Positions 25,423 through 32,608 of a stretch of 33,322 nt of DNA are shown here, piece by piece (position 1 is the first letter of the stretch; every line of letters starts with the position of its first letter). The notes under the pieces are model-generated. The model did not search any database. It was not told the DNA's origin and was given only the letters and a program-made list of their open reading frames with translations. Origin of the DNA: an uncultured Methanobrevibacter sp. (GTDB taxonomy: Archaea; Methanobacteriota; Methanobacteria; Methanobacteriales; Methanobacteriaceae); assembly GCA_902783085.1 (NCBI GenBank), contig CACZPT010000026.1, positions 1-33,322 on the forward strand, given 5' to 3'. The position numbers and the translations under genes are program-made.

Positions 25423-25980
25423 CTAATACTTAATTTGTGATTGGGCTAATGTAGGCCATTTTTCATCCTTTTCAGAAAATATTAGCTCATCAATATCATC
25501 AATTGGCCATTCAATAGCTATATCAGGATCATTCCAGATAATTCCACCTTCATCTTCACCATGATAGAACTCTGTACATTTATATACAAATTCCGCTTCA
25601 TCAGAAAGCACAACAAAACCATGTGCAAAGCATGGTGGAATATATAATTGCTTTTTATTCTCTTCAGACAGTATTGCACCAAACCATTCACCATAAGTTG
25701 GAGAATCAGCCCTAAGGTCAACACCAACATCAAAAACTTCTCCCTTAATTACACGAACTAGCTTACCTTGAGGATATTTGAGTTGTAAATGAAGACCTCT
25801 AAGTACCCCTTTAGTTGATTTTGATTGATTATCCTGAACAAATGTTAAATCATAACCTGCTTTTTTAAAATCATTTTCATTATAAGTTTCCATGAAAAAT
25901 CCACGATTATCACCAAAAACAGCAGGTTCTACTAAAAACATTCCTTCAATGTCCGTTTTTGTAAATTTAAATTGACCCAT
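25423..25980 (-). CDS. rfbC: dTDP-4-dehydrorhamnose 3,5-epimerase
   Basis: A 185-aa cupin-fold epimerase, third step of dTDP-L-rhamnose synthesis. GLHLQLKYPQGKLVRVIKGE contains the catalytic base H64 and K73. VFDVGVDLRADSPTYGEW, YIPPCFAHGFVVLSDEAEFVYKC (with Y133) and GGIIWNDPDIAIEWP complete the family pattern. The length is that of a single-domain RmlC. It has a strong GGAGG site before the ATG and lies one base after the rfbA stop, so it is co-translated with it. Confidence 0.97.
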   Translation of the reverse strand: MGQFKFTKTDIEGMFLVEPAVFGDNRGFFMETYNENDFKKAGYDLTFVQDNQSKSTKGVLRGLHLQLKYPQGKLVRVIKGEVFDVGVDLRADSPTYGEWFGAILSEENKKQLYIPPCFAHGFVVLSDEAEFVYKCTEFYHGEDEGGIIWNDPDIAIEWPIDDIDELIFSEKDEKWPTLAQSQIKY

Positions 25981-25981
25981 T

Positions 25982-26851
25982 TTAATCCTCCTTAGCTAAA
26001 TTAAATAAATATTGTCCATAATCAGTTTTTTTAAGCTCTTCAGCAGTTTTTAAAAGTTCATCCTTGTTAATATAACCTTTATAATAAGCAATTTCTTCAA
26101 GACATGCAATATAAAGACCTTGTCTTTTTTGAACCGTTTCAATGAAATTAGCTGCCTCTAAAAGCCCCATGTGAGTTCCAGTATCTAACCAAGCCATTCC
26201 ACGACCTAAAAGCTCAACTTTAAGTTTTCCTCTTTTGAGATACTCCTCGTTGACTGATGTGATTTCAACTTCACCCCTTGATGAAGGTTTCACATTTTTA
26301 GCAATTTCTATTACATCATTGTCATAAAAATAAAGTCCAGGTACAATATAGTTTGATTTTGGTTTTTTTGGTTTTTCTTCAACTGATAAAACATTCCATT
26401 CATCGTCAAATTCAACAACACCAAAAGCTTCAGGGTTTTTTGTATAATAACCAAATATTATGGCACCTTCTTCAAGTAAAGTTGCTCTTTCAAGAATTTC
26501 ACTAAACCTATGACCATGGAAAATATTATCTCCAAGTATTAATGCAACATTATCATCACCAATAAAGTCTTCACCAATAATAAAAGCTTCTGCAAGACCA
26601 TTTGGATTTTCTTGAACAGCATATTCAAAATTAATACCTAAAGAAGCACCATCACCTAATAAATCTTTATACATTGGTAAATCCCTAGGAGTAGATATTA
26701 TCAAAATATCTTTAATTCCAGCAAGCATTAAAACAGAAATAGGATAATAAATCATAGGCTTATCATATAACGGTAATAATTGCTTAGAAACAGCTTTAGT
26801 AATAGGATAAAGACGAGTCCCAGACCCGCCAGCAAGAATAATACCTTTCAT
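25982..26851 (-). CDS. rfbA: Glucose-1-phosphate thymidylyltransferase
   Basis: A 289-aa nucleotidyltransferase that makes dTDP-glucose from dTTP and glucose-1-phosphate, the entry step of dTDP-L-rhamnose synthesis. It has the nucleotide-binding GGSGTRLYP (8-16), LLPLYDKPMIYYPISVLM, QENPNGLAEAFIIGEDFIG, ALILGDNIFHGH, VEEKPKKPKSN and RGMAWLDTGTH. The length is that of RmlA. The ATG follows GGTGAT. It is the first gene of the large minus-strand unit, separated from the barstar gene upstream by a 448-bp gap that holds its promoter. Confidence 0.97.
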   Translation of the reverse strand: MKGIILAGGSGTRLYPITKAVSKQLLPLYDKPMIYYPISVLMLAGIKDILIISTPRDLPMYKDLLGDGASLGINFEYAVQENPNGLAEAFIIGEDFIGDDNVALILGDNIFHGHRFSEILERATLLEEGAIIFGYYTKNPEAFGVVEFDDEWNVLSVEEKPKKPKSNYIVPGLYFYDNDVIEIAKNVKPSSRGEVEITSVNEEYLKRGKLKVELLGRGMAWLDTGTHMGLLEAANFIETVQKRQGLYIACLEEIAYYKGYINKDELLKTAEELKKTDYGQYLFNLAKED

Positions 26852-26891
26852 TAAATCACCATATTTTTTTAATAATGTATAAATTTCTGTA

Positions 26892-26900
26892 ATTTATAAT
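26892..26900 (-). promoter_or_regulatory. Box A of the rfbA operon
   Basis: ATTATAAAT on the minus strand lies about 25 bp before a predicted start near 26871, giving a 20-nt leader that holds the GGTGAT site of rfbA. An alternative AATTTATA at 26879-26886 would give an almost leaderless message. Confidence 0.4.
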
Positions 26901-27033
26901 TAATTAAAATAACTATTATGAAAAAAATAAGAAAAGAAATCTAAAAACTAGCTATTCAATTTGAAATTACTAAAAACCCAACAATATGAATATCACACTA
27001 GAATTTATCCTTAAAAAGATTTATTGTCAATAA

Positions 27034-27081
27034 GCAGTATATACAGACATAACGATTCATCAGTTCTGAATAGATTACTGC
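27034..27081. repeat. Nested inverted repeat, possible structured RNA
   Basis: GCAGTA (27034-27039) pairs with TACTGC (27076-27081), and inside it ATTCA (27055-27059) pairs with TGAAT (27067-27071) around a 7-nt loop. The arms are short, so this could be chance. It lies in the otherwise empty rfbA-barstar gap. Confidence 0.3.
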
Positions 27082-27186
27082 ACGATATTCATTATCTCAT
27101 GCAAACAATTTTTTAGTTATTCTAAGTGAGGTTCAATCTTAACCAAACTGCCACTACTCCCAGGAATTTAAATTAAGATTTTTAGA

Positions 27187-27206
27187 AAATATTCATTTGA
27201 ATATTT
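27187..27206. repeat. Perfect 9-bp palindrome with 2-nt spacer
   Basis: AAATATTCA and TGAATATTT flank TT. It is symmetric, so it could be a dimeric repressor site or a hairpin. It lies about 95 bp past the barstar stop and 335 bp before rfbA, away from both promoters I can see. Confidence 0.5.
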
Positions 27207-27280
27207 CTTGAATTTATATAGACTACAGGAATTTTTAATGTAAGTCATGCAGATTAATATCTTATGCATAATTACATTAC

Positions 27281-27295
27281 AAAAATAACAAAAAC
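27281..27295 (-). terminator. U-tract terminator after the barstar gene
   Basis: On the minus strand GTTTTTGTTATTTTT begins 5 nt after the barstar stop. Two T5 runs without a hairpin are typical of archaeal intrinsic termination. This would end the rfbD-barnase-barstar transcript before rfbA. Confidence 0.5.
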
Positions 27296-27299
27296 TGCC

Positions 27300-27542
27300 T
27301 TACTTTAAAATTATTTTTAAAAAAGAATTTTCAATTGATGCATCAATAAAAGTATCTAAAAAATCACCAGATAATACCTTATGATTAAATATAATAACTT
27401 CACAATCAATACCAATTTCAGTCAAACAATCATATAATGCATCTAAATTCCCACCATAATAATCAGGAAAGTTAAATACATCTTTAATATAATCATGACC
27501 TCCATTATTAATTAATTCCGCATCAATTTTAATTATTCTCAA
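27300..27542 (-). CDS. Barstar-like ribonuclease inhibitor (immunity to the adjacent barnase)
   Basis: 80 aa from a TTG start at 27542. GAGGTG, overlapping the stop of the barnase gene, lies six bases before this TTG. A GTG at 27551 in the same frame is part of that ribosome site and is less likely. FPDYYGGNLDALYDCLT aligns with the barnase-binding helix of barstar (PEYYGENLDALWDCLT), keeping the residues equivalent to Tyr29, Asp35 and Asp39. Asp67 stands where barstar has Glu76. The C-terminal LKIILK strand matches ITIILS. No signal peptide is present, so the protein is cytoplasmic. It should cap the active site of the RNase encoded directly upstream and protect the producer. Translation is coupled to the toxin gene. 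Confidence 0.9.
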   Translation of the reverse strand: MRIIKIDAELINNGGHDYIKDVFNFPDYYGGNLDALYDCLTEIGIDCEVIIFNHKVLSGDFLDTFIDASIENSFLKIILK

Positions 27543-27552
27543 TAATAACACC

Positions 27553-27999
27553 TCAAACGAGTTCTACAAATGAGGAATAATGATTTGAAGTATAATATAC
27601 TCTATAATCTCCAGAATTAAATACTATTCTTTCAGCACCCCTGCTTGTACCATTTGCATTAATATCACATTCTATATAATCATGACTGCTTGATGGAAGT
27701 ATTGCCTGCCTGTTAGTAAAAACATCCCCACCAATACTTTTTCCAGGAGCATATTTCTTTAAAGGTCCCCCACTCCATCCAAGAGCTTTCGCTTCATTTT
27801 TTGTAATATAATTACTTGGAAGGTGATGATATGCTTTAATATAAGCTGCCACTTCATTTACAGTACAATATTGGCCATCTTCTGTAATATTAGTATCATT
27901 AATATGAATTTGAGTAATTTGTGCCGATGATGTAAATGTCAATCCGGCAAAAATAGCTATTATGAGAACTGCCAATATTAGCAATATTTTTCTATCCAT
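27553..27999 (-). CDS. Secreted barnase-family ribonuclease (microbial RNase, N1/T1 superfamily)
   Basis: A 148-aa protein. A hydrophobic signal sequence (about 5-24) ends in TFTSSAQ, then comes a short linker and a complete barnase domain (about 46-148). By comparison with barnase from memory, all catalytic residues are kept: K67 (barnase Lys27, in NYITKNEAKALGW), N96/R97 (Asn58/Arg59, in GGDVFTNR), E110 (Glu73 general base), R120 and R124 (Arg83, Arg87) and H140 (His102 general acid, in SNHYSSF). YAPGKSIGGDVF is almost the barnase sequence. It should cleave single-stranded RNA after export, or if retained. The gene lies 4 bp behind rfbD with AGTGAT, and its inhibitor gene follows. Likely acquired from bacteria. 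Use as an anti-competitor toxin is inferred. Confidence 0.93.
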   Translation of the reverse strand: MDRKILLILAVLIIAIFAGLTFTSSAQITQIHINDTNITEDGQYCTVNEVAAYIKAYHHLPSNYITKNEAKALGWSGGPLKKYAPGKSIGGDVFTNRQAILPSSSHDYIECDINANGTSRGAERIVFNSGDYRVYYTSNHYSSFVELV

Positions 28000-28003
28000 A
28001 ATA

Positions 28004-28843
28004 TCACTTAATTAATTTAATATAATCCTTAATAGCTTCTTTATAATTTCTTAATGGTTTAAATTCATTTTCTAACCATTTTTTATTTTCTAAAACAGAA
28101 TAACTTGGTCTTGGAGCAGGTCTTGCAAATTCTGATGCAGTAACTGGTATTACTTTAATATCCAAGTTTGCAATTTCAAAAATATATTCTGCAAAATCAA
28201 ACCAAGAACAACTTCCAGAGTTTGTAATATGGTATATTCCATAATAATCACTTTCAATTAGCTCAGCTATTGCTTTGGCTAAATCTAAAGTGTATGTAGG
28301 ACAACCCACTTCATCTGTTACAACCGTTATTTCAGGATGAGTCTTTGCAAGCTCTAACATTGTTTTTGGGAAATTTCCACCATTAATACCATATAACCAG
28401 GCTGTTCTTATAATAAAAAATTTATCTAAGTTTTCCCGAATATTGATTTCACCTTGAAGTTTACTTTTACCATAAACACTAATCGGACCTATTTCATCAT
28501 CTTCAACCCATGGCCTATTATTTTTTCCATTAAAGACATAATCTGTACTTATGTGAACCAATGGAATATCTAACTCACTACAAGCAATAGCTAGGTTTTT
28601 TGGTCCTTGTCCATTAACACTGTAAGCTAAATCTTGATTTTCTTCACATCCATCAACATTAGTATAAGCTGCTGAGTTAATTACAATGTCCGGTTTATTA
28701 TTTAATATAAAATCAATAGTATGATTTTTATCTGTTATATCTAATGTTTTTGATGTTGTTAGAATTAACTCATGTTTGTTTTTTAAAACTTCCTGTAAAT
28801 CATGGCCTAACATTCCATTAGAACCCGCTATTAAAATTTTCAT
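28004..28843 (-). CDS. rfbD: dTDP-4-dehydrorhamnose reductase
   Basis: A 279-aa short-chain dehydrogenase-type enzyme, last step of dTDP-L-rhamnose synthesis. The nucleotide-binding GSNGMLG is at 7-13. INSAAYTNVDGCE, HISTDYVFNG and the catalytic Y124-x3-K128 in VYGKSKLQGE follow. RTAWLYGINGGNFPKTML and DEVGCPTYTLDLA are family hallmarks. The start follows GGGGAT. It is separated from rfbA, rfbC and rfbB by the barnase/barstar pair and a 448-bp gap, and probably has its own promoter shared with the divergent wecC-like gene. Confidence 0.96.
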   Translation of the reverse strand: MKILIAGSNGMLGHDLQEVLKNKHELILTTSKTLDITDKNHTIDFILNNKPDIVINSAAYTNVDGCEENQDLAYSVNGQGPKNLAIACSELDIPLVHISTDYVFNGKNNRPWVEDDEIGPISVYGKSKLQGEINIRENLDKFFIIRTAWLYGINGGNFPKTMLELAKTHPEITVVTDEVGCPTYTLDLAKAIAELIESDYYGIYHITNSGSCSWFDFAEYIFEIANLDIKVIPVTASEFARPAPRPSYSVLENKKWLENEFKPLRNYKEAIKDYIKLIK

Positions 28844-28914
28844 TATATCCCCAAATATTTATTATATAAATTAAATATATCAATATTAATATTTAAATTA
28901 AAAGGGGTTAGTAT
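28844..28914. promoter_or_regulatory. Divergent promoter region between rfbD and the wecC-like gene
   Basis: TTATATAAA (28862-28870) fits a plus-strand box A, with a start near 28891 and a ~24-nt leader carrying GGGGT before the ATG at 28915. On the minus strand TGATATATT (28874-28882) could serve rfbD, whose leader carries GGGGAT. Both sugar-donor genes may thus respond to the same signals. Confidence 0.5.
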
Positions 28915-30156
28915 ATGAAAATATGTATTATTGGTCAAGGTTATATCGGACTTCCAACCGCTGCACTTTTTAGTATGAATGGTTGTGAAGTCTTAGGTGT
29001 TGATGTAAATGATGAAATTGTTTCAAATTTAAATAATGGAATTGTTCACATTGAAGAGCCTGGAATTGCTAAAATCATTAAAAAAGCTGTTGAAAATAAT
29101 ACATACCATGCTTCTCTTAAACCGCAAAAAGCTGATGCATTTATTATAACTGTCCCAACCCCATATATTGTTGAAAATTACAAGTGCGATTTAAGTTATG
29201 TTATTGATGCCTGCAATTCAATAATTCCATATTTAGAAAAAGGAAATATTGTCATTATTGAGTCAACAATAGCCCCGATGTCAACAGATGATATTATAAA
29301 ACCAATATTTGAAAAGGAAGGTTTTGAAATTGGAAAAGATTTATATCTTGCACATTGCCCAGAAAGAGTCTTGCCTGGTCAAATTTTAGATGAACTTGTC
29401 AATAATGACCGTATCATTGGTGGCCTAACAGCTGAATGTAGTAAAAAAGCTAGTGAAGTTTATAGTCAATTTGTTAAAGGAAAATGTATGGAGACTGAAG
29501 CAAAAACTGCAGAGTTATCCAAATGTATGGAAAATACTTTTCGTGATGTGAATATTGCACTTGCAAATGAATTAACTAAAATATGTGCTGAAATTGGAGT
29601 TAATGCACTCGATGTTATAAAAATTGCAAATAGGCATCCTCGAGTTAATTTACATCAACCGGGACCAGGTGTTGGAGGCCACTGCCTTGCAATTGATCCA
29701 TATTTTATCTATGCAAAATCACCTGAAAATGCTAAAATCATTAAATTAGCAAGAGATACAAATAACTCCATGCCAGAATTTGTATGCGATTATGTTCATA
29801 GAATTATACCTTCCGGTAAAATTGCAGTCCTAGGTGTTTCTTATAAAGGAAATACTGGTGATGACAGAGAGAGTCCAGCATATAAAATAATTGGTAATTT
29901 ATTAAAAGATTATGAAATTACAATTTGTGATCCTCACATTGAAAATACGAATTTTTTAAGTTTTGAAGATGCAATTGAGAATGCAGATTTAATTTTAATC
30001 TTATGTGATCATGATGAGTTTAAAGAAATCAATTACGATTTAATTACTGAAAAAATGTCTAACCCAATAATATTTGATACTAAAGATATAATTAAAAATG
30101 TTCCAGATGGAATTAAACTATATAATTATGGGAATTTATATGATTTAAAAAATTAA
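28915..30156 (+). CDS. wecC: UDP-N-acetyl-D-mannosaminuronate dehydrogenase (WecC type)
   Basis: A 413-aa member of the UDP-glucose/UDP-ManNAc dehydrogenase family, which oxidises C6 of the sugar to a uronic acid with two NAD+. It has the Rossmann motif GQGYIGLP (7-14), VPTPY, VIIESTIAPMSTD, LAHCPERVLPG (145-155), AELSKCMENTFRDVNIALANEL with K204, and GVGGHCLAIDPYF with the catalytic Cys257. VLGVSYKGNTGDDRESPA follows. The HCPERVLPG and GHCLAIDPYF forms fit ManNAc rather than glucose dehydrogenases. It would supply ManNAcA, a known component of methanogen surface glycans. No UDP-GlcNAc 2-epimerase gene (wecB) is in the window. It ends in a shared TTAA with the convergent DUF2264 gene. Confidence 0.93.
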   Translation: MKICIIGQGYIGLPTAALFSMNGCEVLGVDVNDEIVSNLNNGIVHIEEPGIAKIIKKAVENNTYHASLKPQKADAFIITVPTPYIVENYKCDLSYVIDACNSIIPYLEKGNIVIIESTIAPMSTDDIIKPIFEKEGFEIGKDLYLAHCPERVLPGQILDELVNNDRIIGGLTAECSKKASEVYSQFVKGKCMETEAKTAELSKCMENTFRDVNIALANELTKICAEIGVNALDVIKIANRHPRVNLHQPGPGVGGHCLAIDPYFIYAKSPENAKIIKLARDTNNSMPEFVCDYVHRIIPSGKIAVLGVSYKGNTGDDRESPAYKIIGNLLKDYEITICDPHIENTNFLSFEDAIENADLILILCDHDEFKEINYDLITEKMSNPIIFDTKDIIKNVPDGIKLYNYGNLYDLKN

Positions 30157-31310
30157 TCCTTGATATACATTGCTGAGAAAACATCCTCACCTTTCCAGGC
30201 TTTAAGTGATGTCCACTCACAATCAGGATTTGACCAAAATCTATCAGTTTCAGGAAGACCTAAAACTAAAAAAACCGTACTGCATAAATACATACTTCCA
30301 GTATTACTGTATTCTTCAGCAATTTTTAGTTGATGGCCATTGAAACCAAATCGTAACCATCCATTTTTATCAAAATTATCCCCAGATTTAAATTGATTTT
30401 CCAAAACCTTGGTCAAAGCACATCTAACCTGTGCGGGGTCGATGTCTTCATTATAAAGACCAAACAAGCATGCTTGAGAAAGTGCTTGAAAAACAGCAGT
30501 TCGATAAAGCATTGATCTTCCAAAAACAGGATATGTTCCTTCAGGAGAAATTAACCTTTCCAAATGCCCTGCATAATGCCTTAAACGGTGCAAGTGAGCA
30601 TCAAGAAATGTATATTCTCCAAGATTATGACGACGCAAAACCATTAAAATATCACTTAACATTGGATGAATTACGAAACTATTGTAATAGTCAAAATGAA
30701 AATTAGGCCCATCACCATAATATCCATCTCCACAATACCACTCATTCATATACACATTAACACCATGCATTAAACGAGTCATATCACACTCACCCCTAAC
30801 TTCAAGTAAAAAAGCTTCAATCATTGATGGAAATAATATCCAATTATTATTCCAAGGATCAATCAAACGAGTCTTTTTTAATGCATTGATGATTATTTCC
30901 TGATTTTCAAAAGAAAGAGTATCCCAAACTTGACTTTTACATCTTAAAAGTCCCTCAGCCAAATGTGCACTGTCAACCAATGGTTGATAAGGTTCATCAA
31001 AAATTAAATAATCATCAGATTGAGGATTACAAACATTAACTAAACCTTTTTTTACAAGCTCAATATATTGGCCACGAAGCTTACCTTCAGATGTATTATC
31101 AGCTCCAAGTTCTAACCAAGACCCTATTCCACAAATTAAACGCCCAACCGCTTCCAAGTGTGCAAATTTTGCTCTTTCAGGGTTTACATACTCAATAGGC
31201 ATGTTCGCTTTTAAAGTACCTTGAGCCATATTTATTAAAACTGGTTCAGCAATTTTAATTAATGTTTTAACCCAGAATTTCCTTGGGGAATTTTTTAAAG
31301 ATAATTTCAT
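30153..31310 (-). CDS. DUF2264 family protein, tandem copy 2
   Basis: About 385 aa from the ATG at 31310. A TTG at 31317-31319 would add three residues and overlap the upstream stop. The sequence follows the DUF2264 pattern of an alpha/alpha-toroid: FWVKTLIKIAEPVL, AHLEAVGRLICGIGSWLELG, GLLRCKSQVWDTL, WILFPSMIEAFLLEVRGECD, the aromatic WYCGDGYYGDGPNFHFDYYNSFVIHPML (typical of sugar-binding clefts) and ERLISPEGTYPVFGRSMLYR. As I recall, some DUF2264 proteins fall in glycoside hydrolase family GH154 (beta-glucuronidase), so a role in cleaving or editing uronic-acid glycans is possible. No signal peptide is visible. It is clearly similar to its neighbour throughout. The final 4 bp overlap the convergent wecC gene. 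Confidence 0.83.
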   Translation of the reverse strand: MKLSLKNSPRKFWVKTLIKIAEPVLINMAQGTLKANMPIEYVNPERAKFAHLEAVGRLICGIGSWLELGADNTSEGKLRGQYIELVKKGLVNVCNPQSDDYLIFDEPYQPLVDSAHLAEGLLRCKSQVWDTLSFENQEIIINALKKTRLIDPWNNNWILFPSMIEAFLLEVRGECDMTRLMHGVNVYMNEWYCGDGYYGDGPNFHFDYYNSFVIHPMLSDILMVLRRHNLGEYTFLDAHLHRLRHYAGHLERLISPEGTYPVFGRSMLYRTAVFQALSQACLFGLYNEDIDPAQVRCALTKVLENQFKSGDNFDKNGWLRFGFNGHQLKIAEEYSNTGSMYLCSTVFLVLGLPETDRFWSNPDCEWTSLKAWKGEDVFSAMYIKD

Positions 31311-31315
31311 AACAA

Positions 31316-32530
31316 TCAAAAATCAATAGTTTGATCAGCACTACAATCTTGACCGCTCCAAGCCCTAAGTGATGACCATGGCTCAAATGGATCTGACCAA
31401 AATGCATCATTTGCATCAAGACCTAAAACTAAAAAAGCAGACATACATAGATACAAACTTCCAGTATTAATGTTTGATTCGCATAAATTTTCTTGATGTC
31501 CATTCAATCCTAAAAGTAACCAGCCATCAGATGTTAAATTTTTTGAATTTTCAAAACAATTTCTCAAAACCTTAGTTAAAGCGCATCTAACTTGAGCAAC
31601 CATGATATTTTTAGGAAGTAACTTGAAAAGTGTGATTTGAGATAATGCATGAAATATTCCACATCTATAACTAATAGCTTTCCCAACAACCGGGAATGTT
31701 CCTTCAGGAGAAATAATTCTTTCAAGTTGAGCTGAAAGACGAGATGATCTCATAAGTTGAATGTCTAAAAATTCACCTTCAGGAAGATTATATTTTCGTG
31801 AAACCATTAAAATATCATTAAGCATGGGATGTATTATACTTCCATTTAAATAATCAACATTAAAATCACTTCCATCAGCATAAATCCCATCTCCAATATA
31901 CCATTCATCTCTAAATTTATGAATAGCATAACTTAAGCGTTGTTTATCACATTGGCCAGTAAATTCTAAAAGAGCAGCTTCAATCATAGATGTATAAACT
32001 AACCAATGATTTTCATAAGGAGCAATAATTCTACTATTTTTTAATTCATCAGTAATTTTGGATTGGATTTTCATTGGTAAATTAACCCAAATTTGATTTT
32101 TTGAACGGAGTAAACCTTGAGCAAATAAAGCCATATCAACTAAAGATTGTTTTGGTTCAGAATAAAAAATATAATCATTACTATTAGGATTAACAGCATT
32201 TGAAATAGCTTTAATGGTTAATTTAATATATTTAGAACGAATTTTACCTTCTTCAGACTCATCAGCTCCCAATTCCAACCATGGAGCAATTCCATTAAAA
32301 ACACGAGCGAAAGCTTCAAGATAAACAAATTTTTCATTTTGTGGACTCTTAGCTTCTATAATCATATTTTTCTTTAAAGAATCCTTACTAAGATTATTTA
32401 AAACAGGGCCAGCAATTTTTTGTAAAGTTTCTACCCAGAAAATCCTATCTTCCCAAACAGGAGCTTCCTGTTCTATAACAGGCTCAACCTCTTTACTTTT
32501 TTTAAATCTTTTTAAAAATGAATTACTCAT
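31316..32530 (-). CDS. DUF2264 family protein, tandem copy 1
   Basis: A 404-aa protein of the same family as the gene behind it. It has FWVETLQKIAGPVLNNL, VYLEAFARVFNGIAPWLELGADE, GLLRSKNQIWVNL, WLVYTSMIEAALLEFTGQCD, EWYIGDGIYADGSDFNVDYLNGSIIHPML, ERIISPEGTFPVVGKAISYR and GWLLLGLNGHQENL. The N-terminal ~25 residues are basic and Glu-rich (KRFKKSKEVEP), not a signal peptide, so the protein should be cytoplasmic. That is odd for a glycan-cleaving enzyme and fits recycling or processing of precursors better. A box A (32553-32560 on the minus strand) sits about 26 bp from the ATG and there is no ribosome site, so the mRNA may be leaderless. Confidence 0.83.
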   Translation of the reverse strand: MSNSFLKRFKKSKEVEPVIEQEAPVWEDRIFWVETLQKIAGPVLNNLSKDSLKKNMIIEAKSPQNEKFVYLEAFARVFNGIAPWLELGADESEEGKIRSKYIKLTIKAISNAVNPNSNDYIFYSEPKQSLVDMALFAQGLLRSKNQIWVNLPMKIQSKITDELKNSRIIAPYENHWLVYTSMIEAALLEFTGQCDKQRLSYAIHKFRDEWYIGDGIYADGSDFNVDYLNGSIIHPMLNDILMVSRKYNLPEGEFLDIQLMRSSRLSAQLERIISPEGTFPVVGKAISYRCGIFHALSQITLFKLLPKNIMVAQVRCALTKVLRNCFENSKNLTSDGWLLLGLNGHQENLCESNINTGSLYLCMSAFLVLGLDANDAFWSDPFEPWSSLRAWSGQDCSADQTIDF

Positions 32531-32582
32531 GTAAACTCATTATGTTAAACATGATATAATAAATTTATGATTACACTAAATT
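32531..32582 (-). promoter_or_regulatory. Promoter of the DUF2264 pair
   Basis: ATTATATC on the minus strand (32553-32560) is the likely box A. The distance to the ATG at 32530 (about 26 bp) predicts initiation at or next to the start codon, and no Shine-Dalgarno sequence is present. The remaining bases up to the IS remnant show nothing else clear. Confidence 0.4.
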
Positions 32583-32608
32583 GACTCTTTCAAAAAATTT
32601 GTTGATTT
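32581..32608 (+). repeat. Left terminal inverted repeat of the IS remnant
   Basis: It matches the reverse complement of 33179-33206 at 25 of 28 positions (mismatches at the 2nd, 4th and 17th bases). The match stops after GATTT, as expected for IS ends. Confidence 0.75.

Larger units (their letters stand above)
26852..27299. other. 448-bp gene-free interval with promoter, palindromes and terminator
   Basis: No coding frame is convincing here. At the left end is the probable rfbA promoter: minus-strand ATTATAAAT (26892-26900), placing the start near 26871 about 20 nt before the ATG. At the right end a T-rich tract on the minus strand (27281-27295) follows the barstar stop and looks like its terminator. 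Between them are a nested inverted repeat (27034-27081) and a tight palindrome (27187-27206). The middle is a little less AT-rich than the surroundings, as a small RNA gene or decayed element might be, but nothing identifies it. Confidence 0.6.

Noticed and set aside
26852..27299. CRISPR array or riboswitch in the long gap
   Set aside because: No regularly spaced repeats are present, and I recognise no known riboswitch motif. Only isolated inverted repeats are visible.
27549..27551. GTG as the barstar start codon
   Set aside because: This GTG is the end of the GAGGTG ribosome site. The TTG at 27542 has correct spacing and gives a barstar-length protein.
30431..30706. 91-codon plus-strand frame opposite the DUF2264 gene
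   Set aside because: It is the shadow of a conserved protein on the other strand and has no promoter or ribosome site.
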